Origin: Ascidia mentula
Taxonomy: Eukaryota; Chordata; Ascidiacea; Phlebobranchia; Ascidiidae
Reading direction: 5' to 3'
NCBI GenBank assembly: GCA_947561715.1
Contig: OX387202.1
Coordinates: 3,720,001 to 3,784,000 of the forward strand
Length of the DNA: 64,000 nt
Below the pieces are notes generated by a model that worked only from the letters and a program-made list of their open reading frames with translations, made no database searches and had not been told where the DNA came from. The position numbers and the translations under genes are program-made. Positions 1 to 12,362 of this stretch are shown here, piece after piece. Each line of letters opens with the position of its first letter. The first letter of the stretch is position 1.

Positions 1-3000
1 AAAAAAGTTTCTTTTACGTCTAAAACCTGACGTCACGTGCTTTGACACACGAAGAAACCGTTCTCAGAAACATTTTTATTTGAAAAATGCCTATTTGATG
101 GTTGATTTAATAAAAATGTTGTTTTGTTTTGCGTTGGTTTATTTTTCTGTCAAATTTAAACATAGAAACAACATAACATGTGAAGATTTCTATGCTTTCC
201 GCCTAATTTCGGATGTAGTTCGAAGCCTTATCCGAAAATTTTTCGTCGTGTTTTTGTCCTTTCATGTTTAACTTGTTTAGGTAAAATAAGGACTGTACTT
301 TTGTAAAAATATCAATATAATTTTGCTAAATTTTACCAGGACCTTTTTTGTACGTTAAGCAACATTATAGTAAAACCTGTTCTGTGTAACATTTTACACC
401 TGACCTATGGACATCATTGGTGCAAGCTAAGTAACATGTGCATTAGTTTCCAAGTAGCTAATTCTACGGGTAAATGTGGTGTAATATAACGAACTTCTTG
501 CCAAAAGTATTTAGTTTATAAAAAAAATCTTAAAGGCTAATTACAAACAGTGGTTTTTGTATTTGTGTATGACCATTCCAAGTTGTAGTTTATGCATTGA
601 GTAGTTATAAATTTTGGTTTTAACATGTGGTTGCTAAAAGTACCATTGGTTATTAAGCGCAGTGCACAAATCTACATAACCGCTACAGGATGTGGCATTG
701 ATTCTGGCAAGTCAATAGAATGTCCAGGCCGGAATCTATTTAGAAAATTGGTGACAATGTCAAATTTCGTAATCCATCATCCTTTTATGTATAATGCAGT
801 TATTTTCCTATATATTAAGTAATATTGGTATTAATGATATTGGTCTTAAATACAGCAATTTAGCAATAGGCAAATGATTGGTGTAACAACTGGTGCTAAT
901 TTGTCTAGTCTGGTAGGAATTTCATATGGATCTGTTGATTTATTTATATCAAATTGTGCAATGGTGTTAAAAATTATATTTGCGCAGTGCACAAAAGGGA
1001 TGCTGATGGACTGTTTGTGAGGTAGTGTATTGGTTGTGTGGCAGATGGCAGAACAAGTAGTGCCATATTTTTTCCCTTGTTGGTGAAAAAGATGTTAATT
1101 TTGCTTGCAATGTGTGTTGGATCTTTAACTGTGCTTTTTGGTGTGGTAATTTGTGATATGGGTGTTTTCTTTTTGGTGTTGCTTGTGGTTATTTTGTTGA
1201 TAAGTTTCCAAGTTTGCTTTGGATTTGCCTTGTTGACATTAAATACTTTCCTGTAATGATTTTGCTTGGCTTCTCTAGTAACTAATTTTGTTTATTTGAT
1301 TATGGTTTAAGTTGATCTCGAGATTTTTTTTTAATAAGTTTTGCGTGTTTGTTCTTGTCTGTTTTTGTGTTAATTATTATTTTTAGGATGGCTTTAGTAA
1401 TTCAAAGCTATGCCATGCACCTACTGTGCGGGACTGTATATTTGGAGTATGCGCTTTATGGTCTGAAAAATCTGGTATATATATGTATTGATATTATACA
1501 TGTCATTTTTACCACAAGCCAGTAGTCTTTTAATATACACACCCACAGTACCAACGTATGGTGGGGAGTTTTCTCGATTTCCCAAGAGAAACTCCTCAAC
1601 ATATGCTATTATATATTTGCCAAAAATGTTTCTGTTTTTTGCATTAATGGGTTGTACCAATTTATTTTTTGGTTTGTCTGTTGTATTGCTGCAACAAATT
1701 CTTGCATACAATAAAAACATGTTTACTTAACATGGATATTAAACATATCATGAACATTGAACACAAATAGCCAGATTACATTATTAAAGTTCGTGACCTC
1801 TCAAATTCGGATTGTAAATAGGGATGCGCATTCGTTGGTGAACTCATATCTTGATTTATGGTAGAATTGTGTTCTTTGCACATGTGGTCATTAAGTGACC
1901 AGTTTTTGTGCTCCCATGTGATCTCTACACGAACCGTCCAGTCATTGTTTGAAGAGTGTTCACTTCTCACGTATTTGTTGTAATGCATGACATGTCCCGT
2001 TTTAGTTTTTCAAGTACTTGTTTTGTCAAGAAAATGGGTTGCTATCCATCAGATAACATAAAAGCTTTTGTTATGGTAATTTCGAATCGACTTTCCATCG
2101 TTGTGGTAACTTGGAACTGACTTTTATCTTGGTGTATATATGTGCATGCTTCTGATTCATTCTTACTCAGTCTACGAGTAATTCAACCATGCTCTGCTTG
2201 TAATCAGTTTACTCAACCAATATAATCGTGTATCCTTAATATAGTAAATGGTACAGTAACTTTAAATCAGGTTTTCAATTGAAATCAGGTCAGGAAACAC
2301 AAAAGTTAGAACTCATGTGTGGCCTTATGTCAAGTGATTTAGTCAAATAGGATTTATTTATCACTGGTTAATCTATATTGTTAATACCCCGTGTTAAGTT
2401 AACAACGTTCGGCATATAGGTCGCAACATTGGGGATGTTCGTTTATGGCTTTATGCATAACTGTTGCCTTTGTTGCTTTGTCCAATTCTTGATATGAACT
2501 TTGCTATTAAAGTTGCTGATTGCTGATTATTGTGCTTTTGCATTGGTAGTGAGTGGGATATACTGACATAATTTTTGTTTATGATCAATTCCAGTTCCAG
2601 TTGTTTTTGCAATAGAGATGAGAATGTCTTTCAGACTCTAGACAATCAAGCCTCCCATACTGTTACTATCAGAACAGACAGACATTTCAATTGTTAATTG
2701 TTTGATGTTTTCCTTTAATTTTAACATTTAAAATTGAATTGAAGGTCAACTTGTGTCACATGAAAGAAGTTTTGCTGGTTAGGTAGATTTCATAAGGTAA
2801 AAACATTTTAATGCTATGTTTTCCTTTAGTTCCATATTTTGTTTTGTAAGTGCTTTTTGTTCTTCTCGAGTTTGATTCAGTTTTTTTCCAGTGTATAAAA
2901 TTTTGTGACATGAAATTTTGACATTGTTCAGTTACTTCAAGTAACTTGTAAATCCAATGCTAAGTTTAGTTTGTTAGATACCTGTTTTTTGTTCTGGTGC

Positions 3001-3236
3001 TTAATTAAAATATCCACTTTTGCAAAAGAGGCTTTTTTCAGTTATTTTTGTGATTGGCAACATAACAGGGTTTTAATTAGGACTTGTTAAGTGTATTACA
3101 ACTTTAACAAAGCTCTAACATCTTTTTTAAATGTGGTTTCATGTAGTGGTTAGAAATTTTTTTACACAATGCATTACATCGCTTTTTAGACACGCTTGCA
3201 ACTTTGGTATTGAGTTATTAAAATAAAATTGTCGTC
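1..3236. other. Non-coding stretch, no gene recognised
   Basis: About 3.2 kb, T-rich on the plus strand, with only short ORFs that show no recognisable domain. It contains a composite CRE/E-box-like motif TGACGTCACGTG at 28-39 and one arm of a diverged inverted repeat at about 1740-2065. It could be UTR, intron or intergenic DNA of a gene lying to the left; I cannot tell. Confidence 0.5.
1740..2065 (-). repeat. Left arm of a diverged long inverted repeat
   Basis: Read on the minus strand this segment matches 5745-5945 over several blocks, for example GTCCAGTCATTGTTTG and ACAAAACAAGTACTTGAAAA. The left arm carries about 120 bp (near 1795-1915) that the right arm lacks. The two arms face each other about 3.7 kb apart and enclose the zinc-finger gene and the integrase relic. 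They may be ends of an old element or two independent insertions. Confidence 0.6.
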
Positions 3237-3794
3237 ATGGGAAAGAGTCAAGACACACTGGTACGGAAACAGAAAAAAGAGAAATCTTTCAAATGTTCAT
3301 TTTGTTCAAAATTGTTTACCTTAAAATATAATTTAGTCGAACACGTTCGAATACATACTGGGGAAAAGCCTTTCAGATGTGAAATTTGTGAAAAGTGCTT
3401 CAAAGGCGCAGGTGAAGTCAAGATGCACAGACGAATTCATACTGGAGAGAAACCATACAAGTGCTCATTTTGTTCAAAAAGCTTCTGCTCTAGTGGCGGT
3501 CTAAACAAACACGTCCGAATTCATACCGGAGAGAAACCATACAAGTGCACATTTTGCTTGAAAGCATTCAGAAATAAAGGTCATCTAACCACACACGTCC
3601 GAATTCACACTGGAGAAAAGCCTTTCAGATGTGAAATTTGCGAAAAGTGTTTCAAAAGCGCAGGAGAAATCCAAATGCACAGGCGATTTCATACCGGAGA
3701 GAAACCATACAAGTGCACAATTTGTTCAAAAAGCTTCAGGTCTAGTAGCGGTCTAAACAGACACGTCCGAAAAAATTACTTCGTAATTATTTAA
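3237..3794 (+). CDS. Single-exon C2H2 zinc-finger protein, six fingers
   Basis: The 185-residue ORF holds six tandem C2H2 fingers joined by canonical TGEKP linkers, starting near residue 19; a short basic N-terminus precedes them. The family binds DNA in the nucleus, usually as transcription factors; the target here is unknown. Fingers 2 and 5 are nearly identical and fingers 3 and 6 are very similar, so the array grew by duplication of a three-finger block. The sixth finger is incomplete: after its first histidine (NRHVRK) the protein ends in a short unrelated tail, so its second zinc histidine is missing. No KRAB, SCAN or BTB domain is seen. The ATG at 3237 is the first in frame. Being intronless between repeat arms, it could be a retrocopy or a truncated gene. 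Confidence 0.85.
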   Translation: MGKSQDTLVRKQKKEKSFKCSFCSKLFTLKYNLVEHVRIHTGEKPFRCEICEKCFKGAGEVKMHRRIHTGEKPYKCSFCSKSFCSSGGLNKHVRIHTGEKPYKCTFCLKAFRNKGHLTTHVRIHTGEKPFRCEICEKCFKSAGEIQMHRRFHTGEKPYKCTICSKSFRSSSGLNRHVRKNYFVII

Positions 3795-4262
3795 CTTAAA
3801 GCATATAGCGCGCTACATTGCTCATAGAGCAGTCGGGTGCGTTGTGGTCACGTCAGTGCGTTTAAATATGCCATGTTGGCTGGTTGTTCCTTTATCTCTC
3901 GCTCTCTTTCTGTGTGTGTGTGAATTTAACCGGCGCGGATCAGAAAGATTGCTCGGGCCAATCAAACTTGGGCTTTCAACACTGCTTGATGGACGTACAA
4001 CGGACATTGCACGCTGTGTGGATCGGTTTGTAACGAACAAAGTTGGAACACACGCTGCTTTGAGACGCAGGCGTTCGTACTAATCATATTTGTTGCTTTT
4101 AGAATACTGATGATGCCGTGTAAGCGAAAAATATATAATCTGTAAACCAGTATCTTGGCTGATTTGGTAATAATCCAGGTCAGTCCTAGCAATCACTTTT
4201 TATATGACTGAGGTCTGTATTTTTGGACACTCGTTCAATCATAAAAATCATTTAAAGTACGA
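3795..4262. other. Intergenic, nothing recognised
   Basis: No coding or RNA feature supported. Overlapping short ORFs occur on both strands without domains. A short TCTCTC/GTGTGT low-complexity run lies near 3894-3922. Confidence 0.4.
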
Positions 4263-4660
4263 ATGAAGCGTTCTACGACCGGGACTTTAGTTTCATTGTT
4301 GACAGTTGTAAAAAAACTCGATACTGTGTTTTCGCAACCAATCTTGAAAATGTTTATAGACAAACTCTGTGCAGTTTCTTTGGTCTACGTGTGGTGCCTC
4401 CAAAGATCGCCTCGAACGCACGTACAAGTGCTTTCTGATTTTGAACGACCCAAGCGAATTTCGATAAAACATCGATCATGGTTTGCAACTTCTTAAAACC
4501 ATTGTTGTGCGAGCTCAGTTTCGGACAAGTTGACAAGGTCTACTTCTTGTTGGCTGTCGATGGTCCCCACCACAATCTGCATAAGTTTAAACTTTCGACG
4601 TGGAGGCCTGTGAAGCGTATAAGTCCGGTTTTTGCAGCCACTCTTTGACCTCACCTCTTC
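4263..4660 (-). pseudogene. Relic of a transposon integrase (DDE, retroviral-like fold)
   Basis: On the minus strand, fragments in more than one frame follow the order of a transposon integrase core of the kind found in Polinton/Ginger-like elements: a WLQKPDLYA-like segment, then a GTIDSQQEVDLVNL-like segment, then MIDVLSKFAWVV, then AFEAIFGGTTRRPKKL. The family inserts element DNA into the genome. The frames are broken by stops (for example after the PKKLHRVCL stretch) and by shifts, and no intact element surrounds it. It is therefore a dead fragment. The family call rests on motif order, not on a search. Confidence 0.6.
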
Positions 4661-4886
4661 CGTCGGGTGGCGCCAGCGAGTCTACTGACACCACCGAAAG
4701 TACAGCGATGTAAAGGGGAAAATTATTCATTTGAAAGGTCTAGTGATTAATTGTTGGGTTCCTTTTTTTTTACCCAAACATGATTGTTGGTACTTTCTTC
4801 AACGCCGAAATGAAAGCAGTGGATTAAGAATGGACAAATTACTTGTTGGTTTCTGTTGTTTAGTTTGGGTTTACGAATTGTAATTC

Positions 4887-5021
4887 AGAAATGGAAGTTA
4901 ATATGCATCAGATAATTTTCAAAACTTAATTTGCTTGAAAAAGTTAAAGTTAATTTAGAAATGGAAGTTACAATGCATCAGATAATTTTCAAAACTTAAT
5001 TGCTTGAAAAAGTTCAAGTCA
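4887..5021 (+). repeat. Two-copy tandem duplication, period about 70 bp
   Basis: The segment starting AGAAATGGAAGTTA at 4887 is repeated at 4957, including GCATCAGATAATTTTCAAAA, with a few differences. A local duplication without coding content. Confidence 0.85.
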
Positions 5022-5744
5022 ACCTTTGTTTGTGGTATCTGACTTCAAAAATTGAAATATTGGGATCTACCCAAAACTGCAGATGCAGGCCTAGCGATCA
5101 CTGCAACTTATCACCGCAACGATGCCCATGGGGCGAAATATATATTCCTGATTTATAAGCCAGGCTGATCCTGTATAAAAAGCTACTGCTTTTTTTAGTT
5201 GTTTGTGGTATTTCATGACTTTTCTAACTTTAATTTCCAAAAAAATTCGACAAAAACATGTAGTTTAAAGTGGTACAGTATTTCCAAACCACACATCTTG
5301 TGTAATTTAAATTTCGTGTCGAGTTGCTGTGATTTTGCACAACAAGCCGTTTATCAACGTTTTTTCGACGGTGCAGAGATAAATGGCAGAGACGAGATAT
5401 GAGATAAATTTGTGTTGCTCATGTTTCGCAAAAAATCAATGTCATTAATCTATGGTTTGTAATTTGATTTTATAATGTTATTTGTAACATCATTACTTTA
5501 CGAAGTCACTACGTTTGAGGCAATGTCTAAGGGATTGGTGTCAGATAAACCACCACGCCAAGCAAATATTTTCATCTCATCTTAGGGCCGTGGCAGACTA
5601 ATATCTGGACGCCACATCGGCCACACATGACCTTTTTTGTTGATTTTCAACAAGAAACACCTGACAAGCCTCGTCTAAGAGTAGTGCGCACAAACATTTG
5701 ACACAAGAGCGCCCTGGAGGATTTCTATCCTCTGTTTTCAAAAA

Positions 5745-5945
5745 CTATTATCTTATCTGATGGACAGCAACTCATTCTCTTCACAAAACAAGTACTTGAA
5801 AACCAAACCAGAACAATTGATGCATTACAACAATTACGTGAGAAGCGAACCTTCTGCAAACAATGACTGGACAGATCGCGTAGAGATCGAACTTTAATGA
5901 CGTAATTTGGCTATTTGTGATCAATGTTCATGATATGTGTATATG
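5745..5945 (+). repeat. Right arm of a diverged long inverted repeat
   Basis: Inverted counterpart of 1740-2065, sharing for example CTGATGGACAGCAACTCATT-like and TTGTGATCAATGTTCATGAT-like blocks. It lacks the ~120 bp found inside the left arm. Confidence 0.6.
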
Positions 5946-7312
5946 TGCAACGTCCATTGTCCATGTCACGTATAGCCTACATTTAAACGTAACACTCAAG
6001 AGTGCACAGTTTGTTTGAATGAATCGCCATCACGTTATATTATACGAAACACAAGCGCAAAATAGTTTTGGGTCGGGAGAGTAATTCGAAATACAGACAT
6101 TCAGTATTGAAATTCTTCACCAACAGCCAAGAAGTTGAATCCTGCTTTAGTGCGGTTTATGAAATGAAACTTTAACTCCAACGAAAGGGTTTAGGGCCCG
6201 GCTATTGGTCAATTGCAATCACGTGAGTCGATAAAATTAGCCACACCAATGACATAAAAATCAATGTACAGCTGCAGATGCGTTCGAAACTAACAATTCT
6301 AAATTAACACACCACAAAGAGAACATTGCTATAAAATAAGGAATGTGTCCTTGTTAAACGACGTAATTGTGCTACTCAATTCATTATAGAAACGCCAAAG
6401 CTAGAATGCTGTTCAACTCATTATTTCGTACTAAAACACACAAATTGGCAAAAAGAAACATTTAAATGGGAGTTACCTCCTGTAAAATGCGACAAATAAG
6501 GAAAAAGTGGGGCAACTGATAATTAAAAAAAATTTAAATCAAGTGATTTAAAAAGAATGTGGCAAATAGATGATCAATGCAAAATTGCGCAATGCAATTA
6601 GTGACCGCTGGGATATTTTCCATACATGCGGTAACATCTTGGACTTTTGGATGTTGCCGGGTAGGGAATACGAAGTTGTTACAGTAAACTCTATTATATC
6701 CGAACAATTGTACGACTTGACTTTCGGCAGCAGATTAATGTTTGTTTGTAAGGGTCGTGCATAGCTGCTCTGCTCTGCCTGCCTGAGATTTTACAAATGA
6801 ATCACCTACTTATTAACAAAATAACTTTGTAGCCCAAACATATAGAGTAAATTTACAACAACCTGTAATTTTAAATTTACTGTATTTTTTGAGTTTTTCT
6901 TCTGCATCAAACCATTTCTGTTCGACGGCCAGAAACAATTTATTAACGGTCAGTAATGCTTATGCATAAAAATTCCTGATAAATTTTGACGAAGATAGGA
7001 TAACACCGCGACTTATCCAAATGTACACTACGATCACCACAAAAAACAAATCACAGAAATTACTTTGAAAATTTTATACACAACGATAAAATGATGCAGA
7101 AACAACGCGTAATTGTCAATATAAAAAAGAACTAAGTTGCAAGAAAAGGATTTATCTCAAAAATACCGCATTTATAAACAACTATGACTGCATTCTTATG
7201 AGCATGCTTATTAGGGAACATGTTTTTAGTATAGACTGCTTAAAAATGAATTAACAATATTAGCCCTTTAAAAATTTTGCGTGGGTAAACAACATAGAGT
7301 GGCTGATTAATA
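5946..7312. other. Intergenic, nothing recognised
   Basis: AT-rich sequence downstream (in minus-strand sense) of the PARP gene that ends at 7313. No domain-bearing ORF, repeat or RNA seen. Confidence 0.5.
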
Positions 7313-10147
7313 TTACTGGTAAGTGATGATGTACTTCGGATAAGCTTGCGTGTCCCTAAAAATTACGTACATTGTCGGGTTATTGGAGTCGTCCACTGCA
7401 CTATTGGCTCCAGGGTCATAACGTGAGTGATCTTTCATGCCCTGATAACCCTCGCAATAGCGGCCTGTAACAACTTCTGCCAAAATCATTCGACGTGTTT
7501 CATGCTCGTCTGGAACCGCAAAAATGTGGGAGTAATTGGATGTGGTAGCAAAGTAATCTCCTTCCCCCATTCTGATTGATTCCCTCTCACCTATTAAAAA
7601 GATGTCGGTAAGAACTATTATTGTTCACCGAAAACCAGATAAAAAGTTTTAGCGTATCTATCTAACTGTATACAATATTATGAAAACATCGCTATGTAGG
7701 CAAAAATAAAACCAGACTATGCCGTTTTGGTTTTTAAGGTATGGATAAATAAACATGTTGCACCCAAACAAGGAAACGTAGGCCAGTACTGAAAAATAAC
7801 AGCTAATAAGACGCATTAGTGCAATTTTTCCTTACCACTAGTGCCGCAATAACTTTTGTCAAAGCCTTCGCTACATATGCTCACGACAGCCCTTTTCGAT
7901 GTTCCATGAAATAATTCTTTTGTTACCGGAAAACGTTGTAGATTTTCACGTTGTAACTGCGTTTGCACGGAATGCTTCTCAACCAGAAATTTCTGATACA
8001 ACCGATTGTTGTCAACTCGTTGAATCTGTGTACACGAAAAACTTCGAACGTGAATCAATTTGCCGAAGCACACAACTGGAGTTATTTTACTAATTTTTAC
8101 CGAAAAGACATAAAACGCGCTGGACTGACCTGTAAACCAAACATAGTCACAAAAATCACAGATGAGACTTTAAAGCATTATATGCAATAACAAAGAAATA
8201 TATAGTTGTTAGTCAATACGTTAAATAAACCAATAACAACAAATATGCTGATAAAAAAACGATGAACTACACCTGATCGATGAACCAAGTCATCCTGGTA
8301 GGCTGTCCATCGGTACCGTGTCTATAGTTGCTCAGTAAAACTTTTTAGTCATTTCATTTCTTACATATCCAGATTTTTATTTGTCTATTTTTAATTTTTA
8401 TTAAGGTTACTTTCCCTTGTGTGGGAGACCTTCGCTCGTACTTAGTTATTTTTCGTTACTTTTGTGTTTTACTCTTGGCAGAATCTGGTGATGCCCTTTT
8501 CAGAGCGAAATATATTTTTCTGCTAATAATAAAAACACATTTAAAAGAGCTGTCTGACAGATTGACTTAAAAGTTTTACTCAGCAACTACCAACAAATGT
8601 TTTACACATTCTCTCCAATGTTCTTGACTTACACTTATAATTTTTTGATTATGCGAGCACTTAAACTTGCGAAGAACATCCAAAAATTCTTGGCTACCAT
8701 CCCTGACTTCTACAAATCCCCATTTATCAGTTTTTATTTTCGATGATTCATTTGCTGGAATTTTTGCTGTACACAAAATGGTTTCTTTTTTGGCTCAAGG
8801 TTTACAATTTATTGAATAAACTTCTTACCTATTTGTTGTTGTTGACATAGCTTTTGTATCAAGTCATTTTGTAGTTGAATCTGTTTTTTCATGTGTCGAA
8901 TTTCCCTTTTGTGTTGCACTGATTGGTCTGATAAAATCTTTCTCAATTTTTGTATTTCTTTTTCGTGTATCTCTTTTTCATGCTCTACATTTTGTTGTGC
9001 CACATTTTCATCCACCAGTAGTTGCCATTGTTGTTTGGTATTATTGTCCATTAGTAACTGTACATTATTTCCTATCAAAATCACAAAAAAACACTCTTAT
9101 GTTTGGCAGAACTCCAGCGGCATTTATGGCATAGTTTTCTCTTTGTTTGTGGATTTTATGGATGATAAACAGCATAAAGACTATATTGGAAAGAAAGTAA
9201 TTTAAGTGCATATTGCTAAAAGATTTATATTATCATTTTTCCAAATAATCAGTGTACTTACGATTACTATCTGTGCTGCTTGAAGCACTGGAATCTATAA
9301 TAAAGTATAATATTATCTGAAATATTGCAGTAGGATTACGATTCAGACTATGTATGAACAAAAAATTTAAATTTGATATCATATGAAATAAAAAAAAGTC
9401 CAACATAATATAAGCAATTTGAAATTGAACCTACCAGCCACCAGATGAAGATGAAATATAACTGTATTGCCCTGAAGACCAACTTGGCTTTTCTCAATTT
9501 TTGCTGATGTTGCATTAATGTTTTGTGACTGATCTGTAATTAAACAATCAAAATTTGTGTCAATAAGTCAGATATATTAGGGTTGCATTTTTATAACTAA
9601 ATAAAAACTATCATATATTGATTACTCAAGTTTTCATTCTGGCAAAAACCTTATCTGCTAATACCACTAAGTGCATGAATGATATTTGCTACAAAATGGC
9701 ATGAACATATAAATAATGGTGACAAAATGTATTGCCAATATTATTTTGGAGCATGGATAATGAATCGTTACCAAATTGATTAGTTATTGCTATAAACAAC
9801 TTTCGAGGTTTCCGTAAAAAAATCACATACTGTTGCCTGGTTTCTGGTCTCCCATTTGTGTTTATATCATTCACAAAGCAATGCTTGAAGACATTGTTAG
9901 TTTTTAAAGCTACAAATAATACAACTTTAGAAGGCAATGCAACAAAGTTAGATTTTTTATGACTATTTCCTAGCAGAGCAATACATAACACATTATTTAC
10001 ATTTACACAGCATTCATATCCTTTGCGGTACAAATATTGAAAATAGCAACTTTGTGATAACTTATTTATAAACTTGGAAGACAAAGCTTGACAATTTTTC
10101 ACAACTGAATGCTTGCTGATTACTATGGTAATAGACCACTGATACAA
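7313..10147 (-). CDS. PARP14/15-type mono-ADP-ribosyltransferase with unknown N-terminal domain
   Basis: Spliced model, exons in minus order: 9772-10147, 9435-9533, 9262-9294, 8829-9071, 8633-8766, 7836-8025, 7313-7590; frames join to about 450 residues. The C-terminal ~200 residues are a PARP catalytic domain: an F-L-D-V-L-[RK]-K-F lead-in, IQRVDNNRLY, LFHGT (NAD-binding histidine), GDYFA (tyrosine) and YPKYIITYQ at the end. A hydrophobic residue replaces the PARP1 catalytic glutamate, as in mono-ADP-ribosyltransferases of the PARP10/14/15 group. Before it lies a Gln-rich coiled coil (exon 8829-9071). The first ~125 residues match no family I recognise. There is no claudin-like unit, unlike the paralogues to the right. 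The first exon and start are the weakest part; the last five exons are firm. Confidence 0.8.
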
Positions 10148-10586
10148 ACTGTTTTTGCTTCATTAATAAAGCAGCTGAAATATCCTGGTCCAGTCACATA
10201 CAAAACAGTGCAAACATATAACCAGTGATTGGTAGGGCTCAAAACTCGCATTTATTTAAAGTAATGCTGTGTTTCATACATGTAGCCTACCTTAAAAAGG
10301 CTCCAGTAAGTACAAATAGTTCCTCTTTCACATAATTTAGTTCCGCTCTGTCAGTTTGTTTGCATAACACAAGGCAGACAAACAAAGATAAAAATTATTA
10401 ACCAGAACGGAACAAAGTTAATGTGATTGATCGAATTAATAACCCAAGTTGTGGTTGAAAAATTGGTTGATATAAATTACTTGGTCTAATGACTCCATTT
10501 ACTCTTTTCTGAAAATACAACAACAAAATGTGGTTGTGTGTAAGGGGATGTCCCTTTCCTGAAGGTTATGAGTGTGTGGTTTCGGG
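10148..10586. other. Intergenic, nothing recognised
   Basis: Short AT-rich spacer between the PARP gene (upstream side) and the foldback element. It would contain the promoter of the minus-strand PARP gene; no specific site identified. Confidence 0.4.
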
Positions 10587-10607
10587 TGCTTCTAAAACGT
10601 GCTCGTG

Positions 10608-10975
10608 CAACTAGGTGGAGCTATGTGTAACTTTGTGGAACTATGTGTCGCTATGTGCAACTAGGTGGAGCTATGTGTAACTTTGTGGAACTATGTGAAG
10701 CTATGTGCAACTATGAGGAGCTATGTGCAAGTGGAGCTATGCGCAACTATGTGTCGCTATGTGTCGCTATGTGGAGCTATGTGCAACTATGTGAAGCTAT
10801 GTGCAACTATGTGGAGCTATGGGCAACTATGTGTAGCTATGTGCAACTATGTGGAGCTGTGTGCAACTATGTGAAGCTATGTGGAGATATGTGAAGCTAT
10901 GTGAAGCTATGTGCAACTATGTGGAGCTATGTGTGACTATATGTAACTATGTGGAGCTATGTGTCGCTATGTGAT
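10608..10975 (+). repeat. Decamer tandem array, GTGNNNCTAT unit (left arm)
   Basis: About 36 units of a 10-bp monomer of form GTG-NNN-CTAT; the variable triplet alternates among CAA, GAG, AAG and TCG, giving 20- and 30-bp higher-order patterns. Overlapping ORFs here (repeats of CNYVELCA type) come from the period and are not genes. Confidence 0.9.
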
Positions 10976-11115
10976 CGACCCAAACCACCTGCAACTTATT
11001 ATCCAAAACAAGCACGAGGCGAAAAGTATTGAAAATATGTCAAAGTAACGTTATATACGCCTTGGTTATGCTATGTCTTCCAACGCGTTTATAAACCGCC
11101 TTTTGCCAAGGTTAC

Positions 11116-11520
11116 TCAATTGCCAATTAGCCCCATACACCTTTCCTTGCAAAATAGCTTGCAAACACTAGTAATGAAACAAATTTTTGTTCGTGATGTA
11201 ACCGAAGAATACACGTTGTTGAAGCAGCGATGACACAATAGCAATACTAAGGAGAACAATGCAAGACAATGCCAAAATAAAGACTTCTGTTCATTAACAA
11301 AACTAGGCAAATATACGTTGAAGTACAGTAACAACATATACACATGCATATAACAGGGTTCGCCAAACACTTTTCCAAGCGCCGCACACATGCGAGTGTA
11401 AGGATGATCGGAGGGCGGACAACTGTTTAAAACTGTTTTCTTGTATGCAGGGAATTCAAAAGCAATAATTCCAATTTCATACAGTGTCAAAAAAGCAGAA
11501 TCTATAAACAAGATGTCCAA
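11116..11520 (-). other. 134-codon ORF in the foldback spacer, doubtful
   Basis: An uninterrupted ORF lies in the unique centre of the foldback element. It contains hydrophobic stretches (for example MLLLYFNVYL and LALFSLVLLL) and several cysteines but resembles no family I know. It could be chance, captured host sequence or an element protein. No splice or promoter evidence supports it. Confidence 0.2.
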
Positions 11521-11624
11521 AATGTAAAATGTAGTGACGTATAGAGTAAAACCAAGATTTAACGTGCAGTATTCAATTATATTTCTTGCTATGGGCGTCT
11601 AAGCTTTGCGGGCCTTGATGACCT

Positions 11625-12362
11625 ATGGCACATAGCTCCACATACTTGCACTAGCTTCACAAAGTTGCACATAGCTCCACGCAGCGACACATAGCTTCAC
11701 ATAGTTGCACATAGCTTCACACCGTTGCACATAGCTGCACATAGCGACACATAGCTTCACGTAGCGACACATAGCTTCACATAGTTGCACATAGCTCCAC
11801 ATAGTTGCACATAGCTACACATGGCTCCACATAGTTGCACATAGCGGCACATAGCTCCACACAGTTGCACATGGCGACACATAGCTCCACACAGTTGCAC
11901 ATAGCTCCACATAGTTGCACATAGCGACACATAGCTCCACATAGTTGCACATGGCGACACATAGCTCCACACAGTTGCACATAGCGACACATAGCTCCAC
12001 ACAGTTGCACATAGCTCCACATAGTTGCACATAGCGGCACATAGCTCCACACAGTTGCACATGGCGACACATAGCTCACACAGTTGCACATAGCTCCACA
12101 TAGTTGCACATAGCGACACATAGCTCCACATAGTTGCACATGGCGACACATAGCTCCACACAGTTGCACATAGCTCCACATAGTTGCACATAGCGAAACA
12201 TAGCTCCACATAGTTGCACATGGCGACACATAGCTCCACACAGTTGCACATAGCGACACATAGCTCCACACAGTTGCACATAGCTCCACATAGTTGCACA
12301 TAGCGACACATAGCTCCACATAGTTGCACATAACGACACATAGCTCCACATAGTTGCACGAG
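11625..12362 (-). repeat. Decamer tandem array (right arm, inverted)
   Basis: About 70 units of the same decamer as the left array, read on the minus strand. It is about twice as long as the left arm and more regular, with higher-order units such as GTGGAGCTAT plus GTGCAACTAT plus GTGTCGCTAT, so it probably expanded more recently. The ~200-codon minus-strand ORFs within it are products of the repeat. Confidence 0.9.

Noticed and set aside
1421..1730. Overlapping ~80-100-codon ORFs on both strands
   Set aside because: Mutual shadows without motifs in AT-rich DNA.
10608..12362. CRISPR-like repeat-spacer look
   Set aside because: The unit is 10 bp with only a three-base variable part and no spacers; the genome is eukaryotic.
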